Shown here: positions 12,669-23,334 of the stretch, one piece after another
How the letters are laid out: the number at the start of each line of letters is the position of its first letter
Numbering within the stretch: position 1 is the stretch's first letter
Assembly: GCA_036365455.1 (NCBI GenBank)
Contig: JAWQUS010000002.1
Span: 7,130,001 to 7,194,000 of the forward strand
Source of the DNA: Macrosoma leucophasiata
Taxonomy: Eukaryota > Arthropoda > Insecta > Lepidoptera > Hedylidae
Length of the DNA: 64,000 nt
Direction of reading: 5' to 3'
Made by a program: the position numbers and the translations under genes
The notes under the pieces: model-generated
Databases searched by the model: none
What the model saw: the letters and a program-made list of their open reading frames with translations, nothing else
Told to the model about the DNA's origin: nothing

Positions 12669-13988
12669 ATGTCTAGAGAAATTAAATTTTTATCTTTGCA
12701 AAAGGCTGAATTAGAGTATGAGGTAGAGGTACGGGGAGAATCACCTGCGGACAATGTCCAAGGCTTGCGGAAACAAATTATCAAGCAGGCCAGGTGTTTA
12801 CCTTCCGAGGACATTCTGGAATCGCATCTAGAACCTGCTGATGACATTGCTGGTGTAAGGGAGAGTTTATCGAAATTAAAGAGTAACGTACAGAATTTAA
12901 AGTTAAAATCTGATAAAAACTTATTTATAAGGTCAGATAATCTTGCTCTCCATATACATCATCGTCTCTCAAGGATACAACCCGACACCGTAGAAACTTC
13001 TAGCCAGTTTAAGGATTGCAACCAAAAACTTCAAGCTGCTTATATAGAACTTGCTAAATACGCTACACCTACCACATCAAAAACAGATAGCTGCGACATG
13101 GATGTACCGACCACTAATATCTCGGTTACATGTGATCGCGGTATAGGCACAGACTTAGGCAAATTAAAATTTGACGGAAAGTCATGCGTCAGAGCTTTCC
13201 TTCAAAAGGTGAATGAGTTCATAAAAGCAAGGGATATTAAGTCAAACCGAGTTTTAGCTTTTGCTACCGAGATTTTCACAGGAGATGCTTTACATTGGTA
13301 TCATAGTAAAAGTGGTTCCGTTGAAACTTGGGAACAATTAGTTATATTACTAAGACAGGACTTTGATCAATTTGACTATGATTATAGACTAATGAACGAG
13401 ATACGCGCTCGAACACAGGGTGAATCAGAGTCCATTGTCATCTATATTGCTATTATGGAGGGAATGTTTTGTAGATTGTCGAAAATAATGAGCGAAGAGG
13501 AAAAATTAGAAATACTTTTACACAATATCAGACCCTTTTATTCTCAATCCTTGTCTTGTTGTCCAGATATTACATCAATATCTGAACTGCTAACTAAATG
13601 CCGCAACTATGAGAACTTACAAACGCGCATTTCCCAGTTTAAAGAACCCCCTAAAGTAACTACTGATACCTTAGCACCTGAATTTGCGTATACAAGGTCT
13701 TCTACAAGTTACAATACCTCGAATCCTACACATAAGCAATTTAGAAATATGAACATAAGTGCTGTAGAATCAAATCCAAGTAGTGCTGTATACAAAGAAG
13801 ATACAAAAATTTTTAATCAAGTGTTCTGTCCTAGATGTCGATCTACTGATCACTCTTTAAAGAATTGCCATAAACCACGCTATATCATCTGTTTTAAATG
13901 TGGGAAGAAGGACGTCCGCTACCCGGATTGCCCTGTTTGTCAGAATAAACTTGTCAATAAAAGTGTAAAATTCAACCAAAAAAACTAA
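12669..13988 (+). CDS. gag: Gag polyprotein of the Ty3/Gypsy element
   Basis: 439 residues; structural protein that assembles the retrotransposon particle in the cytoplasm and binds its RNA. The N-terminal ~130 residues are charged, with coiled-coil-like stretches. Residues about 155-305 form a retrotransposon-gag capsid-like region ('FTGDALHWYHSKS', 'WEQLVILLRQDF', then 'RARTQGESESIVIYI'). Near the C-terminus (from residue 387) is a CX2CX4HX4C zinc knuckle (CPRC...H...C). A second CX2C...C unit (CFKC...C) has Val where the His should be. The start at 12669 is the first ATG after an A-run and opens the full frame. The stop directly follows an A AAA AAC slippery site, so Gag-Pol is probably made by -1 frameshifting. 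No internal stops. Confidence 0.95.
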   Translation: MSREIKFLSLQKAELEYEVEVRGESPADNVQGLRKQIIKQARCLPSEDILESHLEPADDIAGVRESLSKLKSNVQNLKLKSDKNLFIRSDNLALHIHHRLSRIQPDTVETSSQFKDCNQKLQAAYIELAKYATPTTSKTDSCDMDVPTTNISVTCDRGIGTDLGKLKFDGKSCVRAFLQKVNEFIKARDIKSNRVLAFATEIFTGDALHWYHSKSGSVETWEQLVILLRQDFDQFDYDYRLMNEIRARTQGESESIVIYIAIMEGMFCRLSKIMSEEEKLEILLHNIRPFYSQSLSCCPDITSISELLTKCRNYENLQTRISQFKEPPKVTTDTLAPEFAYTRSSTSYNTSNPTHKQFRNMNISAVESNPSSAVYKEDTKIFNQVFCPRCRSTDHSLKNCHKPRYIICFKCGKKDVRYPDCPVCQNKLVNKSVKFNQKN

Positions 13989-16900
13989 TTATACAACGTA
14001 GCAGCAATCACTTTGACAGTAAGGATTGGAGTGATTGGCTAAACTATATCAAAATTTTTTTTGGTACATACAGCACTGTTGCTACGGTTAGAAATTATTC
14101 ACTAAATAATGATCCACGTCCTTACGTAAAAGTTAAAATAAATAATTTAGAATCTTTATCTGTACATGGTCTGTTAGATTCTGGTTCTGTTGTTACTATT
14201 GTTGGAAATAATTTTCATTGTTATTTACAAAAACATGGATTTGAAATTTTTAGTAATGAAATCATATCTATATCTGCAGCTGGAGGCCAAATAATGAAGT
14301 CTTTAGGATTTTTTCTATTGCCTGTGTGTTTCAATGATAAATGTATTGTTATTAAAACCCATGTAGTTCCAGAAATTAAAACTGCTTTAATTTTAGGCAT
14401 TGACTTTTGGACAAAATTTGAAATATTTCCTAAACATATACAGAATATAAGAATGTTGTCCCAACATGATCAGTCTTTAAACAACGTCTCTGAAATATCT
14501 TCAAATCCTATTATACAGCCGTACGAGATCTTAGAGGACTTCCAAAAACTCGAAGCAGATGACATTGTCGAACAATTTAAGCAAATTGCCTTCGAAAGTA
14601 AAGGCCTTGGTAGGACTAATTTAATACACCACCGCATTGATACAGGTGACGCTCCTCCTATAAAACAAAGATATTACCGTTTGTCGCCTGAAAAGAAACG
14701 AATAATATCCGAACAGGTCGATGAGATGTTAGACCTAAAGGTAATACAACCATGCGAAAGTTCGTGGTCGTCGCCTGTATTGGTGGTAGATAAAAAAGAC
14801 GGCAATCCACGTTTTTGTTTGGATAGCAGAAGGCTTAATTCAGTTACTAAAAAAGATGCCTACAATTTACCGTATATATCGGAAATACTTGACAATCTCA
14901 GAGATGCTAAGTACCTATCTAGTATTGATTTATCGAAATCTTTTTGGCAAATTCCAATTTTTGACCCTGATCGCGAAAAAACTGCATTTTATGTACCCGG
15001 TAAAGGCACCTTCATGTTCAACGTTACTGCTTTTGGCCTCTCTAATGCTCCCGCGACCCAACAGCGGTTAGTTGATACACTATTTGGCCCAGAATTCGAG
15101 TTACAAGTTTTCTGTTATCTTGACGATATAGTACTTGTAAGTAGAACTTTTGAAGAACACGTTAGTTTGCTAAAACGGGTCCTAGCGAAAATTAAAATTG
15201 CAAATCTCACTGTTAACCTAGCTAAATGTCAGTTTTTCAGAAGAGAATTACGTTACTTGGGTTATGTAGTTAATGAACACGGTCTACGGACTGATCCTGC
15301 TAAGACTGAAGCTATTTTAAAATACCCTACTCCTACGAATAAAAAAGAAGTTAAGAGATTTTTGGGTACCGCATCATGGTATAGACGTTTTGTTCCTAAT
15401 TTTAGTTCTATTGCTGGTCCTTTAAACAGATTGACCTCTACAGGAAAGAAGTCTCCACCTTTTAATTGGAGCTCGGAAGCTAATTCAGCTTTTGAGACCC
15501 TCAAGTCATTATTAGTTAACACTCCCTTACTAGCTTGTCCTAACTTTGATTTTTCTTTCGACGTGCATACTGATGCTAGCAATTTTGGTGTGGGTGCTAT
15601 GCTTTCACAAACCATCAACGGGGAAGAACATCCCGTTGCATATATGAGTCGATCACTCACGGGCGCTGAGCGTAACTACAGCGTTACAGAAAGAGAAGCT
15701 CTAGCGGTGCTCGTTTCACTAGAATACTGGCGTTGCTACCTGGAAAATGGCAAAACATTTACGGTCTTTACTGATCACGCAGCGCTTAAGTGGTTCATGT
15801 CACTGTCTAACCCTACTGGTCGCCTTGCTCGTTGGGGAGTAAGATTATCCTCATTTAATTTTGAAATAAAACACCGGCGAGGTAAGGATCATGTTATTCC
15901 AGACGCCTTATCTAGGTGTGTTTCAGTTGCTCCTATTAATACACTTCCGGACTCACCACCTATTACTTCTGATGCTTGGTACCTAAATATCTTCAACGGT
16001 TGCTTAAACTCTCAAACAAGTTTCCCTAATTACAGAGTTGAGGCAAACGTTCTTTATCGTTTCATGAAAGCCAAAAATCCATTAACATTGGAATTCTGTT
16101 GGAAAGTAGTAGTGCCTCAGGAATCCCGAAACGATATTATAGATAAAAATCATTCTGATCCAACTGCTGCGCATTTAGGAACTTTTAAAACGTATAAACG
16201 ACTCGCTTTGTCCTATTATTGGCCTGGTATGTACAGTGATGTTGTTAAGTTTGTAGGTGATTGCAAGACATGTCTAGCTTACAAGCATCCTGCTCACACT
16301 GTCTTAGGAAAGATGGGTAGACCTAAAGTCTGCTCCCGTCCTTTCCAGACTCTCTCTATTGACATTGTAGGTCCATTGCCTACAAGTAGACAACGACACA
16401 ATTACATTCTTGTTATCAACTGTTGCTTCTCTAAATACACCCTAGTGTTTCCAATGCGAAATGCAACAGCTCCAACTGTGTGTAAGTTGTTAGAGAATCA
16501 TGTGTTTCTAGTACATGGCATTCCTCAGACTATAATTATGGACAACGGTACACAGTTCGCAGGGCGTGAAATGGATGCGTTTCTACAAAAATATAAAGTA
16601 CCGAATGTACACTTTACTCCTAAATATACTCCCCAAATTAATAACGTGGAAAGATACAATAGAACGATTGTTACAGCAATTTCAACATTTGTAAACGATG
16701 ATCACAGGACTTGGGATCTTAACCTACATAAGATCCAATTCGCAATCAACAATTCTGTAAATGAAGTTACTGGATTTACACCTGCCTTTTTGGTTTACGG
16801 TAGAGAATTGGTAACATGCGGATCTCATTATATTGAAAATGATAATGTTGATGAAATTTTATTTCTACCTCGTGATGTATATGGTGAGAATTTGGGTCAT

Positions 16901-17200
16901 CTGGCTGAAATTTTTAATAATGTACAAGCTACTCTTTGGCATAGTCATCAGAAGGTCTCTCAGCGTTACAATTTAAGACGTAAACATGTAGAATTTAGCG
17001 TTGGAGACACTGTTTGGAAACGTTGCTTCCTTCAAAGTGATAAGGGTGCTCATTTTAGTAAAAAATTGGCACCCAAATTTGAAAAGTGCAAAGTAAAAGA
17101 AAAGAGATCACCTCTGGTCTATATATTGCAAGATATGTCTGGTCGAGATCTCGGCGCGTGGCATATAAAAGATATTAAATTAAAATTGAACAATCAATAA
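13961..17200 (+). CDS. pol: Pol polyprotein: protease, reverse transcriptase, RNase H, integrase
   Basis: The open frame starts at 13961 with no ATG until 14294, well after the protease active site, so it is expected as a Gag-Pol fusion. Protease: 'LLDSGS' at 14171-14188. RT: 'SSPVLVVDKKDG', 'SSIDLSKSFWQIP' and catalytic 'YLDD' at 15116-15127. RNase H: 'HTDAS' near 15567 with 'EREALAVLVSLEYWR' and 'FTDHAALKW'. Integrase: HHCC zinc region ('H...H...CKTC', about 16150-16275), then catalytic 'IDIVGP', 'MDNGTQF' and 'NNVERYN' with exact D35E spacing (D near 16540, E near 16650). A GPY/F-like C-terminal module ends 'WHIKDIKLK'. The frame is uninterrupted and all catalytic residues seen are intact. 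Clade within Ty3/Gypsy is not assigned. Confidence 0.95.
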   Translation, partial: KCKIQPKKLIIQRSSNHFDSKDWSDWLNYIKIFFGTYSTVATVRNYSLNNDPRPYVKVKINNLESLSVHGLLDSGSVVTIVGNNFHCYLQKHGFEIFSNEIISISAAGGQIMKSLGFFLLPVCFNDKCIVIKTHVVPEIKTALILGIDFWTKFEIFPKHIQNIRMLSQHDQSLNNVSEISSNPIIQPYEILEDFQKLEADDIVEQFKQIAFESKGLGRTNLIHHRIDTGDAPPIKQRYYRLSPEKKRIISEQVDEMLDLKVIQPCESSWSSPVLVVDKKDGNPRFCLDSRRLNSVTKKDAYNLPYISEILDNLRDAKYLSSIDLSKSFWQIPIFDPDREKTAFYVPGKGTFMFNVTAFGLSNAPATQQRLVDTLFGPEFELQVFCYLDDIVLVSRTFEEHVSLLKRVLAKIKIANLTVNLAKCQFFRRELRYLGYVVNEHGLRTDPAKTEAILKYPTPTNKKEVKRFLGTASWYRRFVPNFSSIAGPLNRLTSTGKKSPPFNWSSEANSAFETLKSLLVNTPLLACPNFDFSFDVHTDASNFGVGAMLSQTINGEEHPVAYMSRSLTGAERNYSVTEREALAVLVSLEYWRCYLENGKTFTVFTDHAALKWFMSLSNPTGRLARWGVRLSSFNFEIKHRRGKDHVIPDALSRCVSVAPINTLPDSPPITSDAWYLNIFNGCLNSQTSFPNYRVEANVLYRFMKAKNPLTLEFCWKVVVPQESRNDIIDKNHSDPTAAHLGTFKTYKRLALSYYWPGMYSDVVKFVGDCKTCLAYKHPAHTVLGKMGRPKVCSRPFQTLSIDIVGPLPTSRQRHNYILVINCCFSKYTLVFPMRNATAPTVCKLLENHVFLVHGIPQTIIMDNGTQFAGREMDAFLQKYKVPNVHFTPKYTPQINNVERYNRTIVTAISTFVNDDHRTWDLNLHKIQFAINNSVNEVTGFTPAFLVYGRELVTCGSHYIENDNVDEILFLPRDVYGENLGHLAEIFNNVQATLWHSHQKVSQRYNLRRKHVEFSVGDTVWKRCFLQSDKGAHFSKKLAPKFEKCKVKEKRSPLVYILQDMSGRDLGAWHIKDIKLKLNNQ
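13979..13985 (+). promoter_or_regulatory. -1 programmed frameshift heptamer between gag and pol
   Basis: A AAA AAC in the gag frame: last base of CAA at 13979, then AAA, AAC, followed at once by the TAA stop (13986-13988). This is the canonical X XXY YYZ form. The pol frame is exactly -1 relative to gag and is open from 13961, so the overlap spans 13961-13988. Downstream, 'caatcact' (14005-14012) and 'agtgattg' (14030-14037) can form an 8-bp stem about 20 nt past the site. That spacing is long for a stimulator. Confidence 0.88.
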
Positions 17201-17293
17201 TAGAGTAACGAATCTTTACATTGCTACATTTGTAATATCAGTTTAGCTGTACTTATTTCAAGCGGATTTTTCTATGGTAAAATCCTTATCTAC

Positions 17294-17302
17294 GGGGGGG
17301 AA
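17294..17302 (+). other. Polypurine tract
   Basis: A run of seven G then AA, three bases upstream of the 3' LTR. This is the expected plus-strand primer position. Confidence 0.85.
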
Positions 17303-17305
17303 TAC

Positions 17306-18343
17306 TGTTACAATGTATTTGTAATTGAAAGATTTGGTCGCTCGATTTAGTACCTCACGCGCTCTGCCTACCGGATGCGCGAGTAAGCGTGAAGGTACGT
17401 AATTAAAATATTTTCCTAGGCTGTGTCGTACGCCGTGCGATATGAAATGAGCGGCGCGTAGACAGAACCGGTTCTGGTGAACGGGCCACCGTTCGCCGGA
17501 GCGGAGGGCAGCGGTATGACATTCGTGCTGGAACATCGGACATGAATAATACTTACTTCTAATTCTTTACACCATACCTATATCTACTGCCAAATAGTTA
17601 TTGTGCCGTTAGTGCTTATACTATTTTTGCCTGTACCTACTTGTGCTATATCTATATACTTGCGGAATATAACCCCGATCTCGGGTAAGTTGTGCATTTA
17701 TTTATAACTTATTCTCACTGTAGGTACTAAGTGCTCATATTATCATTGCCTCCTATTTGTATCACTACGACCACATCATTGATTACTAATGGCTATACAT
17801 ATAGCAAACTATCATCTGGCTGCTTTGGTGTTTAATCATCTCATCAACCATCAAGGTCGTATAGGGGACACGTGATACCATTTGAGCGTGCTCTTATTTT
17901 CCACCCTTGGGAATTTCCAGGGTTTTTATTCTGGGTCTAAAACGACCTGGGTTGATGCTGTCCTGTCCTGTTCGCGTGACGTCAGATTCTTCCCCGCGTC
18001 GCGCAACGGTCTACAGAGCGGCACCGGGAGCACCGTCACCGGCTTCTAGTGCAGGATAGTGTTGCTGTATTTGTTCCTATCAGTGCAAACAAACGATAGT
18101 CGATCCACGCCCTATTCTAACTTAATTTCTCAATTTCATTAAAAATTAAGGTTAGGTTTTAATTTTAAATTAGTTTAGTTACCGGGTAGTACCTACCTAA
18201 ATAGTTTTAATTGTAGTTAGGGAGATTAGATTATAGGATAATTAGAGTCATAGTATATAAGAAGATATTTTATAAATTATTAAAACTGTAGTACCTAACT
18301 AATATTGGTTGTTTTATTAATAGTCATTTTAATAAACGTAACA
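17306..18343 (+). repeat. 3' LTR
   Basis: 1038 bp, base-for-base the same as 10882-11919 as far as reading by eye can tell. The AATAAA at 18331-18336 would supply the 3' end of the transcript. Confidence 0.96.
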
Positions 18344-18357
18344 ATATATATATACTC

Positions 18358-20203
18358 ATATTTTCGATTGTTTCAACTACAAAATGTTGGGTACAATTGG
18401 TTTGCCTGATAACTTTAACTCAGTTTAACGCTAGGGCAAGCAATGCGGAAATGGAGGCCAATCTAAATCTAACGTGTTTGCTGCAAAAAAAATATCTGCA
18501 ATCGAATCGAAAATGAAAATGTAAAGATTACATGTAAATGTGTCTATTTACATAATGAAACTGAAGGCAAATTAAATGTTCATTATAACAAATAATAGTC
18601 CATTTATACGTAATAAGCTATGTTGTCCATTGTAAAACAGCCTTACGGAAAAGACTGTTAGTCTGTTAGTAATGACATTTTTACAATAAAATACCAAGAA
18701 GAAATATTAATTAGCATACAGCAAAAGTACAAAATGAACTAGACCATCACTAGTTTAATTAAAAAATCTCAACGCTTTTCTCAACTAACAACATGGGGCT
18801 ATTTAAAAACAAAAGATCATTTAAAAAGATAAAAAAGTGGAAAATAATAATGGCGGATGTCCAGTCGCATGTATCACTGTATCGTGACACCCATAGGCCG
18901 AGCAATGGAGTAAACACTAAGATATTTCTGGACGAACTACTAATGCACGTCGCTTCACATATTTCTTTTTTCAAACCAAGGCCAAGACTGTTCTATTATT
19001 ATATTTACATAATGTGATAAAAGATATATGGAAAGGTACTGGAAGGTAAGAATGAATTTGCGAAATACGAACTGATTGAATGGCATATAGTGTTGATAGA
19101 AACATTGAAGTTAATTTGAAATTATTTTGCTCCTATATTCATCACTCTTTTCATGCATGCACACTGATTTTAAAACGTTTTACTCGTTATACAAATGGAT
19201 TGTCTCCATTTGTTTTTACGTGTGCAAAATCACGCACAATGGTCTCACAATCTTGCTCGATCAATCTTACTTAGTAGGTACCTACAATCTTACACAGTTG
19301 AACACTTAATTTGGACATTATTAATAAGCCAAGATCACAGACGTAGATAATTTTGAAGACGTTGTAAGTCTTTAACTATTAGTAGATCTGCAGTGGCAGA
19401 ATACGAGGGTGGTAGAAACCACCTCATTCTACTTGCCGCTACAAAAAAATGTTTTGGGGTTAGGTTTGGTTTCAAAGAACTTTAGGTACTTCCTAAACGT
19501 ACAGAGTGATATTTTTGCATGATTCTATTGATTATCTGTTGTTTTTCTCATTTGTTTTATTTTTCATATAAATACTTATAAAATAATGTATTACGCAACA
19601 ACCGTCACAATTTTGGACATGTCAGTAAAATTGTTGTAAGATTTATTGTTTTTTATTAATTCGTGTATCGCCAGCTAGTCTCGGAGGGTGAATCAGAGCG
19701 GCGTGGAGGACGAATACTAATGATTTATGTTGTTGCTCCGGGCGACGTCGTTTCATCCACCGTCATGATAAATGTTTGTTACGCAATTCGCGTCGTGCCG
19801 CACGGCGTCGCGCGGCCCTGTGCCGTAACAAGAAATATCGTTTGTTTTGTTCAGTTGCTCGCAATTTGGAAATGTAGAAGTAAATGATACATAGCCGAGT
19901 ATTACTTGGCTAGTTACCACTACGTTACAGTGACTTACATTTTTCTTTTGCCAACATACGCGCAACTCGATTTGCGCGTAGGTTTGCAAAAGAAAACGGT
20001 TTAAAAAGTTTTAAGAGGTGTGACTGTATACATACACAGACACAGATCTGTGCAAGCACAGGATTTCAGGATATGGATTATTTAATTCACAGTTTATTTC
20101 CTTGAGTTGGTTTTAAAAGTCTGATATTGTCGATGAGAATCAGTTCAGCCGTTCATAGTTCATACAATTTATTAATGTATTAACATACATACACATAAAC
20201 ATA
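18358..20203. other. AT-rich non-coding stretch with a GC-richer pocket
   Basis: Mostly AT-rich with no supported gene. At 19663-19850 there is a CpG-rich pocket ('gggcgacgtcgtttc', 'gccgcacggcgtcgcgcgg') without a convincing ORF or splice sites. It could be an old regulatory region, a repeat or a fragment of an exon. Confidence 0.4.
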
Positions 20204-20366
20204 AGGAACCACCGCATTATCTATTCTATCTGACGCCAAATGGTAGTGTTCAGCACTATCGTGTTCCTTTATGGCCCCGTAATTAAATAGAGACAACAAC
20301 TTAGATCTCAGGGGTGGGCGCAACGCATTTCCATTGTAACCTCTGGTTTTGTGTAGACGTGTATAG
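20204..20366 (+). repeat. S1 repeat, diverged copy
   Basis: Carries the S1 order 'accaccgcatta', 'tagtgttcagcactatcgtg', 'cctctggttttgtgtag'. Confidence 0.75.
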
Positions 20367-20429
20367 TTTAGGGTATAGGAAACAGTGCAAAATACATATA
20401 AAATTGGACTGATAGTGATTATTTATATA

Positions 20430-20625
20430 AATAAAAATCAATTGCTGTTCGTTAGTCTCGCTAAAACTCGAGAACGGCTGGACCGATTTGGATAATTTTG
20501 AAGAAATTGAAGTCAAATAGTAAAATCCACAATTTTATTTTCCCATACAAATAGTCCGTATCTATCAAATCTTTGACACATTATTTCATTCTGACGCAAT
20601 ACGGAGTTTGCCGGATCAGCTAGTG
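20430..20625 (-). repeat. Family D dispersed repeat
   Basis: Contains 'caattgctgttcgttagtct', 'aaaactcgagaacggctgga' and 'gccggatcagctagtg', reading inverted relative to 10672-10881. Confidence 0.8.
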
Positions 20626-20969
20626 ATTATAATATTATTATTATGTAACAGTAACAGGCCACTTAGTAGTGATCAAGAGCTAGGAAAGGATTGGGAAATG
20701 TAGTATTCATTGAGACAATTTTAAACAATAATATAACTTGCACAAAAAACTTTATTCATTGAAATAAAACTAGTTTTCGGATTTATCAAGCGACCGAAAC
20801 GTCGGGTTCGATTTGAAAATAATCATTTTAGTTTAATATACGCGAGATTATTCCGAAAACTAGTTTCAATGATACACTCATTGAAACTCGCGAAAACCTA
20901 AGAACATACTACTTTATTCATCCGAATATTTTTTTTAGGAATTATATCTGTAGTTCCCTTATACCACAT

Positions 20970-21315
20970 CCTTTCACAGTCTCAAGAATCGATAACCGGT
21001 CCATTCGATTTAACCGTAAAATCGGCAAACTGAAAGCGTGGCATCGACGTGAATGATTTATAAACGAGGATAATACAACGCATTAGCCAAACCACAACGC
21101 GTACACACACACTGGATTTAGTAAAAAGAGATCCGCCATTATTGCGCTTCGAGATTTATTAGTTGGTGCAGAGCAGCTGGCGTATACGTATATTGTATAC
21201 ATCGCCATTTTTTGTGGGCTTTGTCAATAAACCACCGGAGATAGCGCCATCGGAGCCGGTTGCGTTTCCGGTCACGTGCATTTTAGATTAACTCCGAGTT
21301 ATAACAGGTTACGGC
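20970..21315 (+). repeat. Direct repeat, copy 1 of 2 (~345 bp)
   Basis: Shares ordered blocks with 21735-22098: 'gatttaaccgtaaaat', 'ggataatacaacgcatta', 'ccattattgcgct', 'gatttattagttggtg', 'gagcagctggcgtata', 'gttgcgtttccggtcacgtg', 'attaactccgagttata'. Contains an E-box CACGTG. The TATA-like block here reads 'ttataacagg'. Confidence 0.85.
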
Positions 21316-21437
21316 ATCTACCATTGAACTATAGTTGATGGGTTACGGTAATGTACGAATCGTGTGAGTGAGCATGCTTTCTTGGACGATTTTGTGGAGT
21401 TATTTGGTTTTTTGATAATTTGAAGTAACCCATTAAA

Positions 21438-21512
21438 CTTCGGTAGCTTAATGGTAAAGCGGCTGGTCTGGTTATCCTGAGGTCGCAGGTTCGATTCCTA
21501 CCCGAAGTCAAT
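21438..21512 (+). repeat. tRNA-like sequence (family S3-related)
   Basis: 7-bp acceptor-like ends 'acttcgg'/'ccgaagt', A-box-like 'tagcttaatgg' and a consensus B-box 'ggttcgattcc', followed by 'caattttttctttcc'. The T-stem has a mismatch and the anticodon arm does not close with a 7-nt loop. It is therefore read as a tRNA-derived SINE unit, not a working tRNA gene. It lies between the two direct repeats. Confidence 0.65.
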
Positions 21513-21734
21513 TTTTTCTTTCCGTTTTTTATTTCATTTCTAAAGTTCACTCGCATGTTTTATTGCGAAAAGTAAATAGTACAATAATTTAACCCAGTCC
21601 CAGATATTTAGAAAATTACTGAGAAAGAAATTACATTATACATAACGTATTTTCTTTCCGGTATAAAAAATAAAAATATAGGTAACACATGCGTTATTTT
21701 TATGCTGTCATCCAAATATATATTATTTCACTGC

Positions 21735-22098
21735 CATACATATCGATAGCCGGTTACCGGTTAAATTTAACCGTAAAATTGGTAAGCTAAAAAATTGTTA
21801 TTATATATTCCCTACTGAAACCGTTGTATTGACGTAAATAATTTAAACTAGGATAATACAACGCATTACCCAAACCACAACGCGTAGACACACACCGGAT
21901 TTAGTAAAAAAAAAAGAGATCCACCATTATTGCGCTGTGAGATTTATTAGTTGGTGTAGAGCAGCTGGCGTATATACACAACCATTTTTGTGGGCACTGT
22001 CAATAAACCATCGGAGCTAGCGCCATCGCAGTCGGTTGCGTTTCCGGTCACGTGCCATTTGGATTAACTCCGAGTTATAAAAGGTTACGTTATTGTAC
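21735..22098 (+). repeat. Direct repeat, copy 2 of 2
   Basis: Second copy of 20970-21315 in the same orientation, about 765 bp downstream. It retains the 'ggtcacgtg' block and here reads 'gagttataaaaggttacg', a better TATA box than copy 1. Divergence is clear but moderate. Confidence 0.85.
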
Positions 22099-22109
22099 AA
22101 AGTTAGATG

Positions 22110-23334
22110 TCTTTGAAAATTTTGCGGAGACATAGGAGAAACTTGGTCCCTGTTTGTTGTATTGCTATGAAAGGGTTGTCCAATTTAGCTAAAGCAAAAA
22201 ACTAGGTGCATTTTATATCCGTCTATTATAACCTAAACGGATAGTTCATTTTAGTTGTGTTTTGGCACACATTTGAAGGCAGGGTTTTATTAAATTAAAT
22301 TAATCAAATAGTAGATAACATACGAATGTTAGGTATAAAAACCGGCATAGGCACAATTTTTTTGAAGCAGTATCAATAATCAATCAATTAATCAATATAT
22401 TTAGGTGTTGCAAATATAAACCCCGCACGTGCTAGCAACATCGCGGCCGGAATTCTCTCATCTCCTCGCGATCCCCTGCATGGGGAATGCAAGAATGCAT
22501 GTTGGACCATGCAGGTTTCGCCCACCTGCTTGTACTGAACGATTAACTTGCAAGTATAACGACTACAAAGATGTTATCAGTTTGATAGCGAGTGACAAAA
22601 TCAGAACAGGTGCGCGTAATATTACTTCCTATTCCTTTGAGTAAGTAAAATTACGTTACATTTTAATTAATAATGTTTTTTTACAAAAACGAGTACGTTA
22701 AAGACCAATCACAGATTTTTCCGCGCTCAATCGCGTATATTTCAAAAACATTTATCATGAACCTTTTCTATTTTTTATTTTGGTTAAATAAAACAACGTA
22801 ATATTTTCGAGTTATAAATTTTTCGGGGACCAGTTGGTTGTATTTGGTTAAACTGGAACTGAAGTCAGTCGTGCGTGCACGCCCCTTCCCGCGTCCTTCT
22901 TCAAATGGATACCTTTACATCTACCTAATATGCTAATGTAAATGTTCAGAAGTGTTTGTATCTATGTATAAAAGCTGACTGGTTGGTATTTAGGTAGATT
23001 GAGGTCTCGTATCTTTGTCAATATATCTCTTTCTTGGCACTATCAAGTTTTTTGGGTATATTTGTATAAAAAATATATCTGTACTCAGTACATTAGTATA
23101 GACATGTTATTAGAAAGAACTCGTATTAGCTTAAAAATCTCGTGTCACATCTATCGTTAAATATATGATTGAACTAAAGAGATATTTAATTAGTGCTTTA
23201 TTGACAATTTCATTTAAACAGTCAAGATATGTTTTGCCAGCATCCAATCACAAAAATACAGATCAGTAGGTACTTGTCAAGCAAATAAAAAAGGCGATTT
23301 TTTATGGAAACAAAAAAAATGCGATTTATAAGAA
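22110..23334. other. Non-coding stretch
   Basis: Mostly AT-rich. A short stretch at 22420-22560 is GC-richer ('catgcaggtttcgcccacct') but no exon can be defended. Confidence 0.4.

Larger units (their letters stand above)
10882..18343 (+). mobile_element. Complete Ty3/Gypsy LTR retrotransposon
   Basis: A 7462-bp element with two 1038-bp LTRs offset by exactly 6424 bp, each starting TGTTAC and ending GTAACA. No difference between them was found on reading through. Order: LTR, primer-binding site, gag, pol (protease-RT-RNase H-integrase), polypurine tract, LTR. This integrase-last order and the pol motifs mark Ty3/Gypsy. There is no env-like ORF in the 105 bp between the pol stop and the 3' LTR. 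A 4-bp direct repeat, atat, flanks it (10878-10881, 18344-18347). It is consistent with a Gypsy target duplication but not diagnostic inside a TA tract. Intact ORFs and matching LTRs indicate a very young insertion that may still be competent. Confidence 0.97.

Noticed and set aside
17201..17305. env gene after pol
   Set aside because: Only about 105 bp lie between the pol stop and the 3' LTR, with no ORF.
19663..19887. Small protein in the GC-rich pocket
   Set aside because: Composition-driven open frames on both strands, no domain, no clear start or splice sites.
21438..21512. Functional tRNA gene
   Set aside because: Good A and B boxes and acceptor pairing, but the T-stem is mismatched and the anticodon arm does not form a 7-nt loop. 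Relatives at 5694, 30232 and 56603 show it is a repeat.
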